A stretch of 64,000 nt of DNA, taken from the NCBI GenBank assembly GCA_937981555.1, contig CALJOK010000043.1, forward strand, positions 1 through 64,000. Direction: 5' to 3'. The notes beneath the pieces were generated by a model. That model ran no database searches. It saw nothing but the letters and a program-made list of their open reading frames with translations, and was not told where the DNA came from. The translations under genes and the position numbers were made by a program. The stretch is from an uncultured Saprospiraceae bacterium (GTDB lineage Bacteria > Bacteroidota > Bacteroidia > Chitinophagales > Saprospiraceae). Positions 53,078-62,471 of this stretch are shown in pieces. Every line of letters starts with the position of its first letter. The first letter of the stretch is position 1.

Positions 53078-55300
53078 TTAGCTTTTTACAAATGCTCTCA
53101 CATTTTGAGATTTCAATTTTCTTACGGTATTAGTAGCTGATGAACTTGATCTATATCTACTTACAACTACATGAAATAAATCACTACCACCAAGTTTTAG
53201 AATATCTGCATTATTGAATCCCAAGGCTCTCACTTCAATCAATCTTTTTTCTGCATTATCCATATTGGCAAATACTCCAGCAATAACTTTATAATTCCCT
53301 TCAGGATCATATTCATCATTTCCTTCATTCAAATCAATTTCGGTTGTTGAAGGATTACTTGGTGAAATATTGGTTTTATTTCTTCCAGTATATTTTGTAG
53401 AAGTAGGTGCTTCAGAAATATAGGAAGGAAGATTGTTGATAAATTTCACAGTAATCGGTGCATCCATTTTAGTGATTTTTACCTCAGTTCTACGATTGAA
53501 TTGATGATCCTCTTCACTACAATTATTAAAATCATTACAAGTATTTCTAAGTTGAGATTCACCGTAACCTAATGGCACCATTCTATTTCGATCAACTCCT
53601 TTTTTGATTAAAAAGTCAACTGCATTTTCAGCACGTCTTTGAGAAAGTCGATTGTTATATCGATCATTTCCTCGAGAATCGGTATGTGAAATTAATTCTA
53701 TTTCAGTTGCTGGATATTGGATTAAGAAATCAGCTAAAGAATTTAAATCAGTTTGTGCATCAGGTCGAATAGCAGCATCATTGAAATTATAATAAATATT
53801 TGGCAACTCGATAACTGTTCCTTCTTGAATAGTTGTTACGACTCCCTCTTCTCCAAATGCTTCTCCAGATGTTCCATTTCCATTGGAATTATTGTTTCCG
53901 CTTCCTGTCCCATTTCCATTATTACTTCCATCACTATTTCCGCTTCCATTGTTATTTCCATTTCCGTTATTATTTCCATTCCCAGTATTGGCTAGGGTAG
54001 GGTCATATTTGGAGAGAACGATAGAATATTCAAGGATGTCGCTTTGAGAATTTAACGCAATCTGTTTTGACTGCATTCCTGATTTCTCAACCTTTACAAC
54101 ATAACTTCCCCGATTAAGTCTAAGTGGAATTTGTCCATTAAAATCAGTTAAACCAGTTTTTGCATTTTCATCAATTGGTAACTTTAAGACTAAATCGTTT
54201 GGATCTCTTTCTTCCCCATTCGAATTTGAAATTCCAGTAATTGCTCTACCCAGAGTCAACTCATCCAATTTCATATAAGTTACAATTGCTTCTTCAATGA
54301 TAGCTCCAGTTGCTTCATCTTTGACATTGATGGTAATGATTTTTTCAAAATCAGGAACTTCTTCCACATTTTTTTCCAAACCATTTAAAGCATAGAAACT
54401 ATAGATATCATCACCTCCAATTCCTCCACCTCGGTTAGATGAAAAATATCCATTTCGTTTATCACGATCGATGATGATACCAAAATCGTCTTTTCCAGAA
54501 TTGAAAGGAGCACCCATGTTTTCAGGAATTCCCCATTCGCCATTTACTTTTTTTACGGTAAAAAGATCAAGGTCAGCTTCTTTACCTGCTTCTTTGGATG
54601 AAAAATATAAGGTGCCATCTGCATGAATAAATGGAAAAACATCGTCTCCTTCAGTATTCACTTTTGGGCCTAAATTAATTGGTTCACCCCAAGTGTCACC
54701 AGACTTAATACTTACCCATAAATCCATTCCACCTTGTCCACCAGGACGATCAGATGAAAAATAAAGTTCATTATTTTCGACTGAGATACTTGGATGAGCA
54801 GCGTTGCTATTTTTATCATTGAAAGATAATTTCTCTACATTCTTCCAAACATTATCCATGCGCTGTGCTGAATAAATTTGAAGTTTGACGATCCCATCTT
54901 TTCCTTTGATTTGTTTTTTGCCTTTTAAATTATTTCTAGTGAAAAACATGTTTTCGGCAGTACGATCAAAAGTTAATGGGCCTTCGTGAACTGTTGATAA
55001 CAATTCAATTGCAAATGGCACAGGCGCTTGAAGTTTACCTTCTTCATCTCTAGTTGATCGAAAAATTGACATAATATTTTTGTCAATTCGAGTATCTTTT
55101 ACTTTGAATCTTTTATTGACAGGATTGGTAGAGATAAATAAAATACCATCCTCCAAAAAGGTAGGACTAAACTCCAAATGGTTAGAATTAATACTTACTT
55201 CATTGTTAACGAAAATATCATTATTTGGAGTAGGTACCTCTTGACCAAAAGTAGAAAACCAAGAAAGCAAAAATGTTAATTGTAAAATTGTATGCTTCAT
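53078..55300 (-). CDS. OmpA-family protein with PD40 repeats and SPOR domain
   Basis: The 740-residue protein has a signal peptide (ILQLTFLLSWFSTFGQ). A region of PD40/WD40-like beta-propeller repeats follows (about 40-310: ELYFSSDRPGGQGGMDLW, TLYFSSKEAGKEADLDLF, NGYFSSNRGGGIGGDDIY). A carboxypeptidase-regulatory-like segment and a 40-residue Asn/Gly linker (about 440-480) come next, then an OmpA domain (about 500-620: YYNFNDAAIRPDAQTDLN, ISHTDSRGNDRYNN, LSQRRAENAVDFL) and a C-terminal SPOR domain (about 665-740: YKVIAGVFANMDNAEKRL). Both end domains bind peptidoglycan. It is the last gene of a PorP/SprF plus T9SS-cargo cluster, the known position for such partners. Confidence 0.92.
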   Translation of the reverse strand: MKHTILQLTFLLSWFSTFGQEVPTPNNDIFVNNEVSINSNHLEFSPTFLEDGILFISTNPVNKRFKVKDTRIDKNIMSIFRSTRDEEGKLQAPVPFAIELLSTVHEGPLTFDRTAENMFFTRNNLKGKKQIKGKDGIVKLQIYSAQRMDNVWKNVEKLSFNDKNSNAAHPSISVENNELYFSSDRPGGQGGMDLWVSIKSGDTWGEPINLGPKVNTEGDDVFPFIHADGTLYFSSKEAGKEADLDLFTVKKVNGEWGIPENMGAPFNSGKDDFGIIIDRDKRNGYFSSNRGGGIGGDDIYSFYALNGLEKNVEEVPDFEKIITINVKDEATGAIIEEAIVTYMKLDELTLGRAITGISNSNGEERDPNDLVLKLPIDENAKTGLTDFNGQIPLRLNRGSYVVKVEKSGMQSKQIALNSQSDILEYSIVLSKYDPTLANTGNGNNNGNGNNNGSGNSDGSNNGNGTGSGNNNSNGNGTSGEAFGEEGVVTTIQEGTVIELPNIYYNFNDAAIRPDAQTDLNSLADFLIQYPATEIELISHTDSRGNDRYNNRLSQRRAENAVDFLIKKGVDRNRMVPLGYGESQLRNTCNDFNNCSEEDHQFNRRTEVKITKMDAPITVKFINNLPSYISEAPTSTKYTGRNKTNISPSNPSTTEIDLNEGNDEYDPEGNYKVIAGVFANMDNAEKRLIEVRALGFNNADILKLGGSDLFHVVVSRYRSSSSATNTVRKLKSQNVRAFVKS

Positions 55301-55442
55301 GAGAAAATTTTTACGGATACTTTTTTAGTGTATAAATCTTAATGTGTATTTTGAATGATTCATAATTTTTTTGAATGTCAAGCAAAACATATTATTTAAA
55401 ACGATTTTTACGAAAAAAGAATTATTGGGAAATTATTTTTTT

Positions 55443-56378
55443 TTAAAAGAAAAATCTTGGGTTCGCAATATTTATTTGCTCCTTGACAAAATCATAAACC
55501 ATAATAGCTTCAATACTTCCATTATTATAATCATTCAATTCTGACAACGTGTAATCGTATGCAATTCCAAGTCCAATATTATTAATTCTGTAATGCAACA
55601 AAAAGTCAACGGACTCTCCAATTCCATTTCCACCAAGTCGATAACTAGCACCAACGATAAAACTTTTATTGAAAACTAAACTAAGATTAAGGTCCAAATC
55701 GAAAGGTGCATTTTTGACCACCTTTGCTAAAGCAGATGGACGCAAAGCAATTTTGTCATTCGACAAAGGAATGAGTGCTCCAGCCATTACATAAAAGTGC
55801 GGAACCTCTACTGCAGCAAAAGAAGTTGTTTTATCAATTCCAATAGTGTTTGGAAAAAAATTAGGGACAGATGCTCCGAAGAACATTTGTTTGACATTCA
55901 TAAAAATTCCAGCTCCAAAGTTGCCTAAGTATTTTTGATCAAGATCATTGTAAACGATAGACGGGTCTCCAGTTTGTCGGATTTGTTGATTTCTAAAATC
56001 AAGTCCGAAATATTTCATAGAACCTTGAATCCCTACTTGTATAGTAGTTTCTTCATCAATTTTTATTCGGTAGGCATAAGCCATAGATCCTGACCAAGCA
56101 TTTGAAATTCCAATTTTATCATTAGAGATAGTTAATCCAAGTCCAACTCTTTTGCCAAGAGGTGTGTGGAAACTAATCAATTTACTGTCAGGAGCACCAT
56201 CAAAACCAATCCATTGTTTTCGATAAAGTGCCAGTAGAGAAGGGTGCCCTTTTGATCCAGCAACGGCTGGATTGATGGACAAATTGTTATACATGAAGTG
56301 AGTATAGTGAGCTTCTTGTTGAGCCAACAATACTACAGAGAATGTCATGAAAATAAGTGTGAAAATTATATTTCTCAT
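55443..56378 (-). CDS. PorP/SprF-family type IX secretion membrane protein
   Basis: The 311-residue protein has a signal peptide (IIFTLIFMTFSVVLLAQ) and the PorP/SprF signature throughout. It has EAHYTHFMYNNLSINPAVAG, LALYRKQWIGFDGAPDS, FHTPLGKRVGLGLTISNDKI and the late KSFIVGASYRLGGNGIGESV, with beta strands for an outer-membrane barrel. By family knowledge, SprF-type proteins help attach or secrete particular T9SS cargo, usually the adjacent large type B protein. It begins 48 bases after the stop of the giant HYR protein, so the two are probably cotranscribed, and it precedes the OmpA-SPOR gene by 142 bases. Confidence 0.93.
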   Translation of the reverse strand: MRNIIFTLIFMTFSVVLLAQQEAHYTHFMYNNLSINPAVAGSKGHPSLLALYRKQWIGFDGAPDSKLISFHTPLGKRVGLGLTISNDKIGISNAWSGSMAYAYRIKIDEETTIQVGIQGSMKYFGLDFRNQQIRQTGDPSIVYNDLDQKYLGNFGAGIFMNVKQMFFGASVPNFFPNTIGIDKTTSFAAVEVPHFYVMAGALIPLSNDKIALRPSALAKVVKNAPFDLDLNLSLVFNKSFIVGASYRLGGNGIGESVDFLLHYRINNIGLGIAYDYTLSELNDYNNGSIEAIMVYDFVKEQINIANPRFFF

Positions 56379-56426
56379 TTTTAAATATTTTAATTTTGAA
56401 AATTACTTTTTTTTAAAAAACTTAAT

Positions 56427-59400
56427 TTATCTGTAAATGTTAACTGTTCCTTTGAATGGATTAGGATCATTTGCAGTTGTTTTGAAAATATAAAAGTAAG
56501 TTCCATCAGGTAGTTCTTCATTATTGTACGTGCCTTCCCAATCATTGTTGTAGGGGGCAGCCCGATATACTTCATCTCCCCATCGGTTTAAAATAACTAC
56601 TTCGTTCTCTGGGCTATCTTTGATACAAGAGATTTCCCAAGTGTCATTCATTCCATCTCCATTAGGAGTAATTACAGTAGGGATGATGCATTCGTCCGTC
56701 TCAATTGAAAGGGTAACAATTGCCCACCGACAAACTTCTTGTCCGTCGCAATCCAAGCATATTTCATAAATAAACTGGTCGTCTCCAAGGAATCCATTAT
56801 TTGGTGTGTAATCAAACGTTCCATCACCATTGTTGATTAAGATTCCATCGCTGACATCAGAAGTAACATTGATGGTGAAAATTCCAGGCAATGATCCAGG
56901 AATTGTTTCATTAGCAATTACTGAAAAGTCAGTTAAGGGAGTATTTAATTCAACTGTGAAAAAATCTGGTTCTACATTCGCTGGAGAGCTAACGATGACT
57001 CCTTCGCTTGAAGAACTTTCACAGCCATTTACGAAGACAGTATAGGTATAGAGATTAAATCCGTTTTGAGTAGGAGTGATGGTAATTTCGCTTTGGTTTA
57101 CATTTGTAGGGAGTCCAGGTCCATTTCCAGTTGCTGTCCAAACCATAGAATCTACAGGCACAGAAACACCAGTTAAAGTACATGATTCTCCAACACAAAC
57201 ATGATCTCCACAAGTTGAAACGATAATTGGTGCAGTAGGGATATTAGTAATTTGAATAAACTCGCATATTTTGTTGGAACATCCATCAGCCTCAAATACT
57301 TCTACACAATATTGTCCTGAAGCAGAATCGGTTGCATTAAAAATTAAGGTATTTTGATCATTACTAAAAACTGTTCCCGCAGGATTTGTCCAAATAAAAC
57401 TATCAACAGTTACTGCATTGGTTACTTGAACAGATAATGGAATATTGGTTGTTCCATCAACACAATTAGTAGTATTAGCAATCATGGCTAATTCTGGCCC
57501 TTGTGAAACGACAATCGCCACACTATCAATCGAAGTACAATTAGTTACTGGATTAGTTACTGTTACAATGTATGTTCCTGCATCTTCCAAAGTTAAATTG
57601 TCAAGAAGTGGATTTGCAATACAAGGAATCGTTCGATTAGGATTCGGACCAGTCCAACAAATAATTGCTCCAGGGACCGAAGTAAAAGGATCAGCAAAAA
57701 GCTGTGTGCTTCCTGCTGTACAAACTGTATCAGGAGTAGCGGTAACATTTAATCCTACAAATGAAGTAACTGTAATAGTGGTTTCGCAGAGAGTGGTACT
57801 CATATTTCCAGAATCATCCGTTGCGATGAATTGAATTGTATGTTGTCCAATTCCCAAAGTATCTCCACTTTCAATTATACCACTTGATGTGATTGTAGGA
57901 ATACCACAATTATCATTACCTGCTGGGTTATTAAAAAAGACAATGACAGAGTCACATCCTAGAGGGGTTGTTGCTATTGGATCAATAAAATCAGATGAGT
58001 TAGGATCGATAATATCTCCATTGGTAGAAATTGTTACATCAATAGGACAAAACACACTTGGTGCTAAGGTATCCAAAACGGTTACATTAAAAGTACAAGT
58101 TGAAACATTTCCACTTGCATCAGTTGCAGTTATTTCTACAGGGAAAGTTCCTAATGAAAAAGTATTTCCTGAAGGAGGAATTGAAACAACTGTTGGATTT
58201 GCATCGCAATTGTCCATAACTGTTGGCATATCCCAAGTTATAGAAGCAGTACAGCCATATAAAATAGTATCAATTGGACAATCTGTCAAAACTGGTGCCT
58301 CAGTATCAGCTACTGTAATATCAAAAGAACAATTGGAAACATTTCCACTTGCATCAGTAGCGGTATAAGTTACGGTAGTTGTTCCTATCGTAAAGGCAGT
58401 TCCCAAAGGTGGAACAGCAACAATGTTTACATTATTATCACAATTATCAGTAATTGTTGGTTCTGTCCAAATTGCAACAGTATCACAATTAATACCTGAA
58501 GGAATAGTCATATCAGTAGGGCAAGTGGTAAATACTGGAACCTCTATATCACTAACTACAATATTAAATTTACAAGAATCAATATTTCCTGCATTATCTT
58601 CAGTATAGTAAGTAACTACTGTAGTTCCTAAAGGGAAAAAATCATTAGGAGCAAACGAACTCGTTACTTGAGGATTTGAATCACAGTTATCAATTGCTGT
58701 AGGAATCGTCCAAAAAACATTAGCTCCACAAATAGGAGAAGTAGTAGAAAATGTTGAAACGTCAGCAGGACAGGTTATAGTTGGTGCGGTAGTATCAATT
58801 ACTGTAATGGTCTGATTTGCTGTAGCGATATTTCCTGCGACATCAATTGTAAACCAAGTTCGAGTTATAATAGAAGAACCTGGTATTGGCCCAGCAGCTA
58901 CTGATTCACTTATTAAACTGACATTAGTTACACCATCACATTGATCCAATGCAGTTAGTGTTGCGACTGAAGGAACGTTATCACATTCCACCGTGGTGTC
59001 AGTTGGAATGTTAGATATTACTGGGCTCTCTTGATCAGTAATCGTTACATCAAATGAACAAGTTTCTGTAGCTCCAAAGTTATCTGTTACAGTATAAACA
59101 ACTGTAGATGTTCCTAGGCTAAAAGCAAGATTTGAAATATTTCCAGTTCCAGATACCGGGCCACTTGTCCCAGTTATATTCCAAGAAATAGTATTTATAT
59201 TATTTGGATCAGAAAGAATGGTCACAGGCAAATCTAAAGTTGCTGAACAAACATTTGCATCAGTACTTTGATTAATAGCCATTGGGCATTCAATCATCAA
59301 TTGATCTTGAATTACCGTTACATTAAAACTACAACTAACACTATTTCCTCCTTCATCTGTAGCGGTGTAAGTAACCATGGTCGTACCTACAAAAAATGAA

Positions 59401-62222
59401 TTACCACTTGCATCACCTGTTCCTACTGCTGGAGGTGTTCCTAAAATTACATAGCTGATTGCAGGTGTTCCACAATTATCTGTAGCGGTAGCTTCAATAT
59501 TATTTACGACTACACTTGGAAGCCCACCTGAATTAACAGTTAAGTCAGCTGGACAAGTAAGTACAGGATCAGTATTATCTATGATTTCTATATTTCCTGG
59601 TTCTGAGATTGCATTGGGAACACTCCCCGGAAATGAAGATTGAGTAATTACGGAGTAAGGTGCTGGCGCAGGTATAAAATTAATATCATAATCATTGCCA
59701 GGAGTTTGGTCTAGAATATTAAATTCCAAAACTAAAATATTATCTCCATCATTAAAAGTAGTTGGATTACTAATGTCAAACCAAGAGAAGTTAAAACTTC
59801 CATTAGCTATTTGTCCTAACCCTGGAGTTCCATCCGGATCAAAATTATCTTCGACTATTGAAACAAATTCTATTTTCGTTGGATCCCATTCTAGTGTAAA
59901 TTGAACACCAATTACATCGATGAAATTTTCGACAGGTAATCCAATAGTTGCTGTACCCGTTTCACAATTCACTTGAATACTATCAACAGTAACAGTAATT
60001 ATTCCTGCCACTTGAACGGTAACATTAAAGTTACAAGTAGCAATATTTCCGCCAAAATCAGTTACGGTATATTCGACAATAGTTGTTCCGACTGGGAAGG
60101 TTGTACCACTCGCATCACCTGTTCCATTTCCAATATTATTCGAAGTAGCAAGATCAGTTAGAGTATATGTGGTATCCATGATTCCACAATTGTCAGTTGT
60201 AGTTGGAGCAATTCCATTGACCACTACATCAGTTCCGTTGGTCGAATTAACAGTTAAATCAACTGGACAGGTAATTACAGGATCAGAATTATCTATGATT
60301 TCTATATTTCCTGATTCTGAAATTGCATTGGGATCGTTCCCCGGAAATGAAGATTGAGTGATTACAGAATAAGGTGCTGGCGCAGGTATAAAATTAATAT
60401 CATAATCATTGCCAGGAGTTTGGTCTAGAATATTAAATTCCAAAACTAAAATATTATCTCCATCGTTAAAAGTAGTTGGATTACTAATGTCAAACCAAGA
60501 GAAGTTAAAACTTCCAGTAGCTACTTGTCCTAACCCTGGAGTTCCATCTGGATCAAAATTATCTTCGACTATTGAAACAAATTCTATTTTCGTTGGATCC
60601 CACTCTAGTGTAAACTGAACACCAATTACATCTATAAAATTTTCGACAGGCAATCCAATGGTCGCTGTACCCGTTTCACAATTCACTTGAATACTATCAA
60701 CGGCAACAGTAATCACCCCTGGAGTTTGGACAGTAACATCGAAATTACAAGTAGCAGAATTTCCGTCAAAATCAGTTACGGTATATTCAACATTAGTTGT
60801 TCCTAAAGGAAATGTTGTACCACTTGCATCACCTGTACCACTTCCTATATTATTTGAAGTTGCCACATCAGTTAAGGAATAAGTGGTATCCATGATTCCA
60901 CAATTATCAGCTGTTGTTGGAGCAATTCCATTGACCATGGCATTAGTTCCATTAGTTGAATTAACGGTAACATCTGCCGGGCAAGTTATCGTTGGATCAA
61001 CATTATCAAAAATATAAATTGATCCATTGACCATAGAATATAGAGAAGGATCAATAGGAAGAAATGGAAAAGTAGTTGAGGCATTATTAGTAAATTCATC
61101 TGACCCAGGTACAAATGTAATCGGGATACTCAATCCTGCAGAAGAACTTAAGTTGAATTCAATAGTAAATAGAATAGTACCATTTGGTAATGAAATTTCA
61201 TCAGAATGGTTCCAAGAATAAACTAATTGACCATTGGAAATATTCGTTGTCCCAAATGCAGTATTCCCAACTGTAATAGCATAGTTAGAAGTATCAATAT
61301 ATTGTAAAGCAGATACTGGCCATGAAATAGTAAATTGACCACCTCGAATATTTTCAAATGCATCAGCATAAATATTAAAACTCACGGTATTGTCTTCACA
61401 ATTTACTTGCAAATTATTATCCATGGAAATAGTCATCATGGTTGGAGCAGAGTTATTGGTCACAACAACATCAAAAGAGCATGTCTCAGTATTTCCGCCA
61501 AAATCATTAGCGGTATAAGTTACGGTTGTAGTTCCTATTTCAAAATCGATATTGCTGCTTACATCTCCAGTTCCAACTCCAACATTAGTTCCATTCATAG
61601 TTAATTCATAACTAATAAAATCTATATCGCAATTATCATTTGCCGTAGGCGCAGCACCAGTTATTTGAGTAGTAGTAGCACCACCAGTATCAAAAGTGAG
61701 CGGTCCAGTTGGGCAAGTGATAGTTGGATCAGTTGTATCAGTAATAGTAAATGATCCATCTGTTAAAGTATATTGAGTATCATCTAATGCCATTCCATAT
61801 TGCGCAAGATTGATAAATGTAGGTATATCATCAAATGTGAATCCAGAGGTTTGGCTAGCATTTCCAATTAAATCGAAATTTAATGTTACCATTGCTCCAT
61901 TTGCAACAGTAGTTCCTCCACTTGTTGAAAACCAAGAAAAGGTTAGACCACCAGTAGCAGCTCCATTTTGACCAATCACAACACTTGGGACTAACCCATT
62001 ATCATCAATAGATGTCAATGTTAAAACTGTTGGATCCCAATGAAAAGAATAATCAAAGGCGTTCATTTGGATAAAATCAGTTACCTCAATATCAATGCTC
62101 AATGAATTGGTAGCACAATCAACCGTAGTAGATTGGGCAGTAAATTGAACAAAAGGTTGTGCAAAGGACTTTAAGGGCAAGGCAAAAAGCGCTAGCAATA
62201 GAAAGTATTGGAACTTCTTCAT
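56427..62222 (-). CDS. Giant HYR/cohesin-like protein with type B T9SS domain
   Basis: The 1931-residue protein has a signal peptide (KKFQYFLLLALFALPLKSFAQ). It alternates cohesin-like jelly-roll domains (such as FVQFTAQSTTVDCATNSL, GVQFTLEWDPTKIEFVSIVE) with HYR domains (repeating DPTITCPADVTV, GTTNVEYTVTDFDGNSATC). There are four cohesin-like copies in the first 900 residues and a run of HYR domains to about residue 1500. Ig-like segments follow, then the gliding-motility C-terminal domain (CIIPTVITPNGDGMNDTWEI, VVILNRWGDEVYRAAPY, GTYFYIFKTTAND). It should be a long surface filament. ATG 62264 gives 14 extra residues ahead of the signal peptide, so 62222 is used. It heads a PorP/SprF-OmpA cluster. 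Confidence 0.9.
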   Translation of the reverse strand: MKKFQYFLLLALFALPLKSFAQPFVQFTAQSTTVDCATNSLSIDIEVTDFIQMNAFDYSFHWDPTVLTLTSIDDNGLVPSVVIGQNGAATGGLTFSWFSTSGGTTVANGAMVTLNFDLIGNASQTSGFTFDDIPTFINLAQYGMALDDTQYTLTDGSFTITDTTDPTITCPTGPLTFDTGGATTTQITGAAPTANDNCDIDFISYELTMNGTNVGVGTGDVSSNIDFEIGTTTVTYTANDFGGNTETCSFDVVVTNNSAPTMMTISMDNNLQVNCEDNTVSFNIYADAFENIRGGQFTISWPVSALQYIDTSNYAITVGNTAFGTTNISNGQLVYSWNHSDEISLPNGTILFTIEFNLSSSAGLSIPITFVPGSDEFTNNASTTFPFLPIDPSLYSMVNGSIYIFDNVDPTITCPADVTVNSTNGTNAMVNGIAPTTADNCGIMDTTYSLTDVATSNNIGSGTGDASGTTFPLGTTNVEYTVTDFDGNSATCNFDVTVQTPGVITVAVDSIQVNCETGTATIGLPVENFIDVIGVQFTLEWDPTKIEFVSIVEDNFDPDGTPGLGQVATGSFNFSWFDISNPTTFNDGDNILVLEFNILDQTPGNDYDINFIPAPAPYSVITQSSFPGNDPNAISESGNIEIIDNSDPVITCPVDLTVNSTNGTDVVVNGIAPTTTDNCGIMDTTYTLTDLATSNNIGNGTGDASGTTFPVGTTIVEYTVTDFGGNIATCNFNVTVQVAGIITVTVDSIQVNCETGTATIGLPVENFIDVIGVQFTLEWDPTKIEFVSIVEDNFDPDGTPGLGQIANGSFNFSWFDISNPTTFNDGDNILVLEFNILDQTPGNDYDINFIPAPAPYSVITQSSFPGSVPNAISEPGNIEIIDNTDPVLTCPADLTVNSGGLPSVVVNNIEATATDNCGTPAISYVILGTPPAVGTGDASGNSFFVGTTMVTYTATDEGGNSVSCSFNVTVIQDQLMIECPMAINQSTDANVCSATLDLPVTILSDPNNINTISWNITGTSGPVSGTGNISNLAFSLGTSTVVYTVTDNFGATETCSFDVTITDQESPVISNIPTDTTVECDNVPSVATLTALDQCDGVTNVSLISESVAAGPIPGSSIITRTWFTIDVAGNIATANQTITVIDTTAPTITCPADVSTFSTTSPICGANVFWTIPTAIDNCDSNPQVTSSFAPNDFFPLGTTVVTYYTEDNAGNIDSCKFNIVVSDIEVPVFTTCPTDMTIPSGINCDTVAIWTEPTITDNCDNNVNIVAVPPLGTAFTIGTTTVTYTATDASGNVSNCSFDITVADTEAPVLTDCPIDTILYGCTASITWDMPTVMDNCDANPTVVSIPPSGNTFSLGTFPVEITATDASGNVSTCTFNVTVLDTLAPSVFCPIDVTISTNGDIIDPNSSDFIDPIATTPLGCDSVIVFFNNPAGNDNCGIPTITSSGIIESGDTLGIGQHTIQFIATDDSGNMSTTLCETTITVTSFVGLNVTATPDTVCTAGSTQLFADPFTSVPGAIICWTGPNPNRTIPCIANPLLDNLTLEDAGTYIVTVTNPVTNCTSIDSVAIVVSQGPELAMIANTTNCVDGTTNIPLSVQVTNAVTVDSFIWTNPAGTVFSNDQNTLIFNATDSASGQYCVEVFEADGCSNKICEFIQITNIPTAPIIVSTCGDHVCVGESCTLTGVSVPVDSMVWTATGNGPGLPTNVNQSEITITPTQNGFNLYTYTVFVNGCESSSSEGVIVSSPANVEPDFFTVELNTPLTDFSVIANETIPGSLPGIFTINVTSDVSDGILINNGDGTFDYTPNNGFLGDDQFIYEICLDCDGQEVCRWAIVTLSIETDECIIPTVITPNGDGMNDTWEISCIKDSPENEVVILNRWGDEVYRAAPYNNDWEGTYNNEELPDGTYFYIFKTTANDPNPFKGTVNIYR
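59570..59995. repeat. Tandem duplication within the HYR gene, copy B
   Basis: This block is nearly identical to 60284-60709, offset 714 bases (238 codons). It encodes one cohesin-like domain; the adjoining HYR-coding stretches (60000-60290 and 60714-61004) are also similar but more diverged. Confidence 0.8.
60284..60709. repeat. Tandem duplication within the HYR gene, copy A
   Basis: Near-identical partner of 59570-59995 at a 714-base offset. Both encode GVQFTLEWDPTKIEFVSIVE and NPTTFNDGDNILVLEFNILD. The duplication is recent relative to the other domains of the protein. Confidence 0.8.
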
Positions 62223-62407
62223 GTGTTGGAAAATTACCGATGAAATTATTTTTTTTGAAAACATGTTCGGTCGGGATTAATTTAATTAAAATAATGTCGA
62301 ATATGATCGACAAGTTATACGTGAAAGGTTAAAGGTAGGTTAGCGCTTATTTGTTTTTTTTTGAAAAAAAAATCTAAGCTATCAAGGTTTCGTTTCAATT
62401 TTAAAAA

Positions 62408-62449
62408 TGTGAAAAATAAGCATATTAAAAAATATGCCTATTTTTCACA
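62408..62449 (-). terminator. Terminator of the dockerin-like gene
   Basis: TGTGAAAAATA, one mismatch, GCATATT, then the reverse AATATGC and TATTTTTCACA around a 4-base loop: an 18-bp stem with one mismatch, 22 bases past the stop at 62472. Confidence 0.8.
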
Positions 62450-62471
62450 AGTGTATTATTTAATGAAATTC

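Noticed and set aside
53870-53995. Short regularly repeated bases that could suggest a CRISPR or VNTR
   Set aside because: They encode the Asn/Gly linker of the OmpA-SPOR protein; units are irregular, lack spacers and stay in frame.
56390-56575. Minus-strand 61-residue open frame overlapping the end of the HYR gene
   Set aside because: It is in a different frame from the well-supported gliding-motility C-terminal domain and has no features of its own.
57445-58368. Plus-strand open frames of 129 and 159 residues
   Set aside because: They lie opposite HYR domains rich in Thr/Ser/Val codons and show no independent domain or start signal.
59695-60618. Two nearly identical 69-residue plus-strand open frames 714 bases apart
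   Set aside because: They are antisense shadows produced by the tandem duplication of cohesin-like domains in the minus-strand HYR gene.
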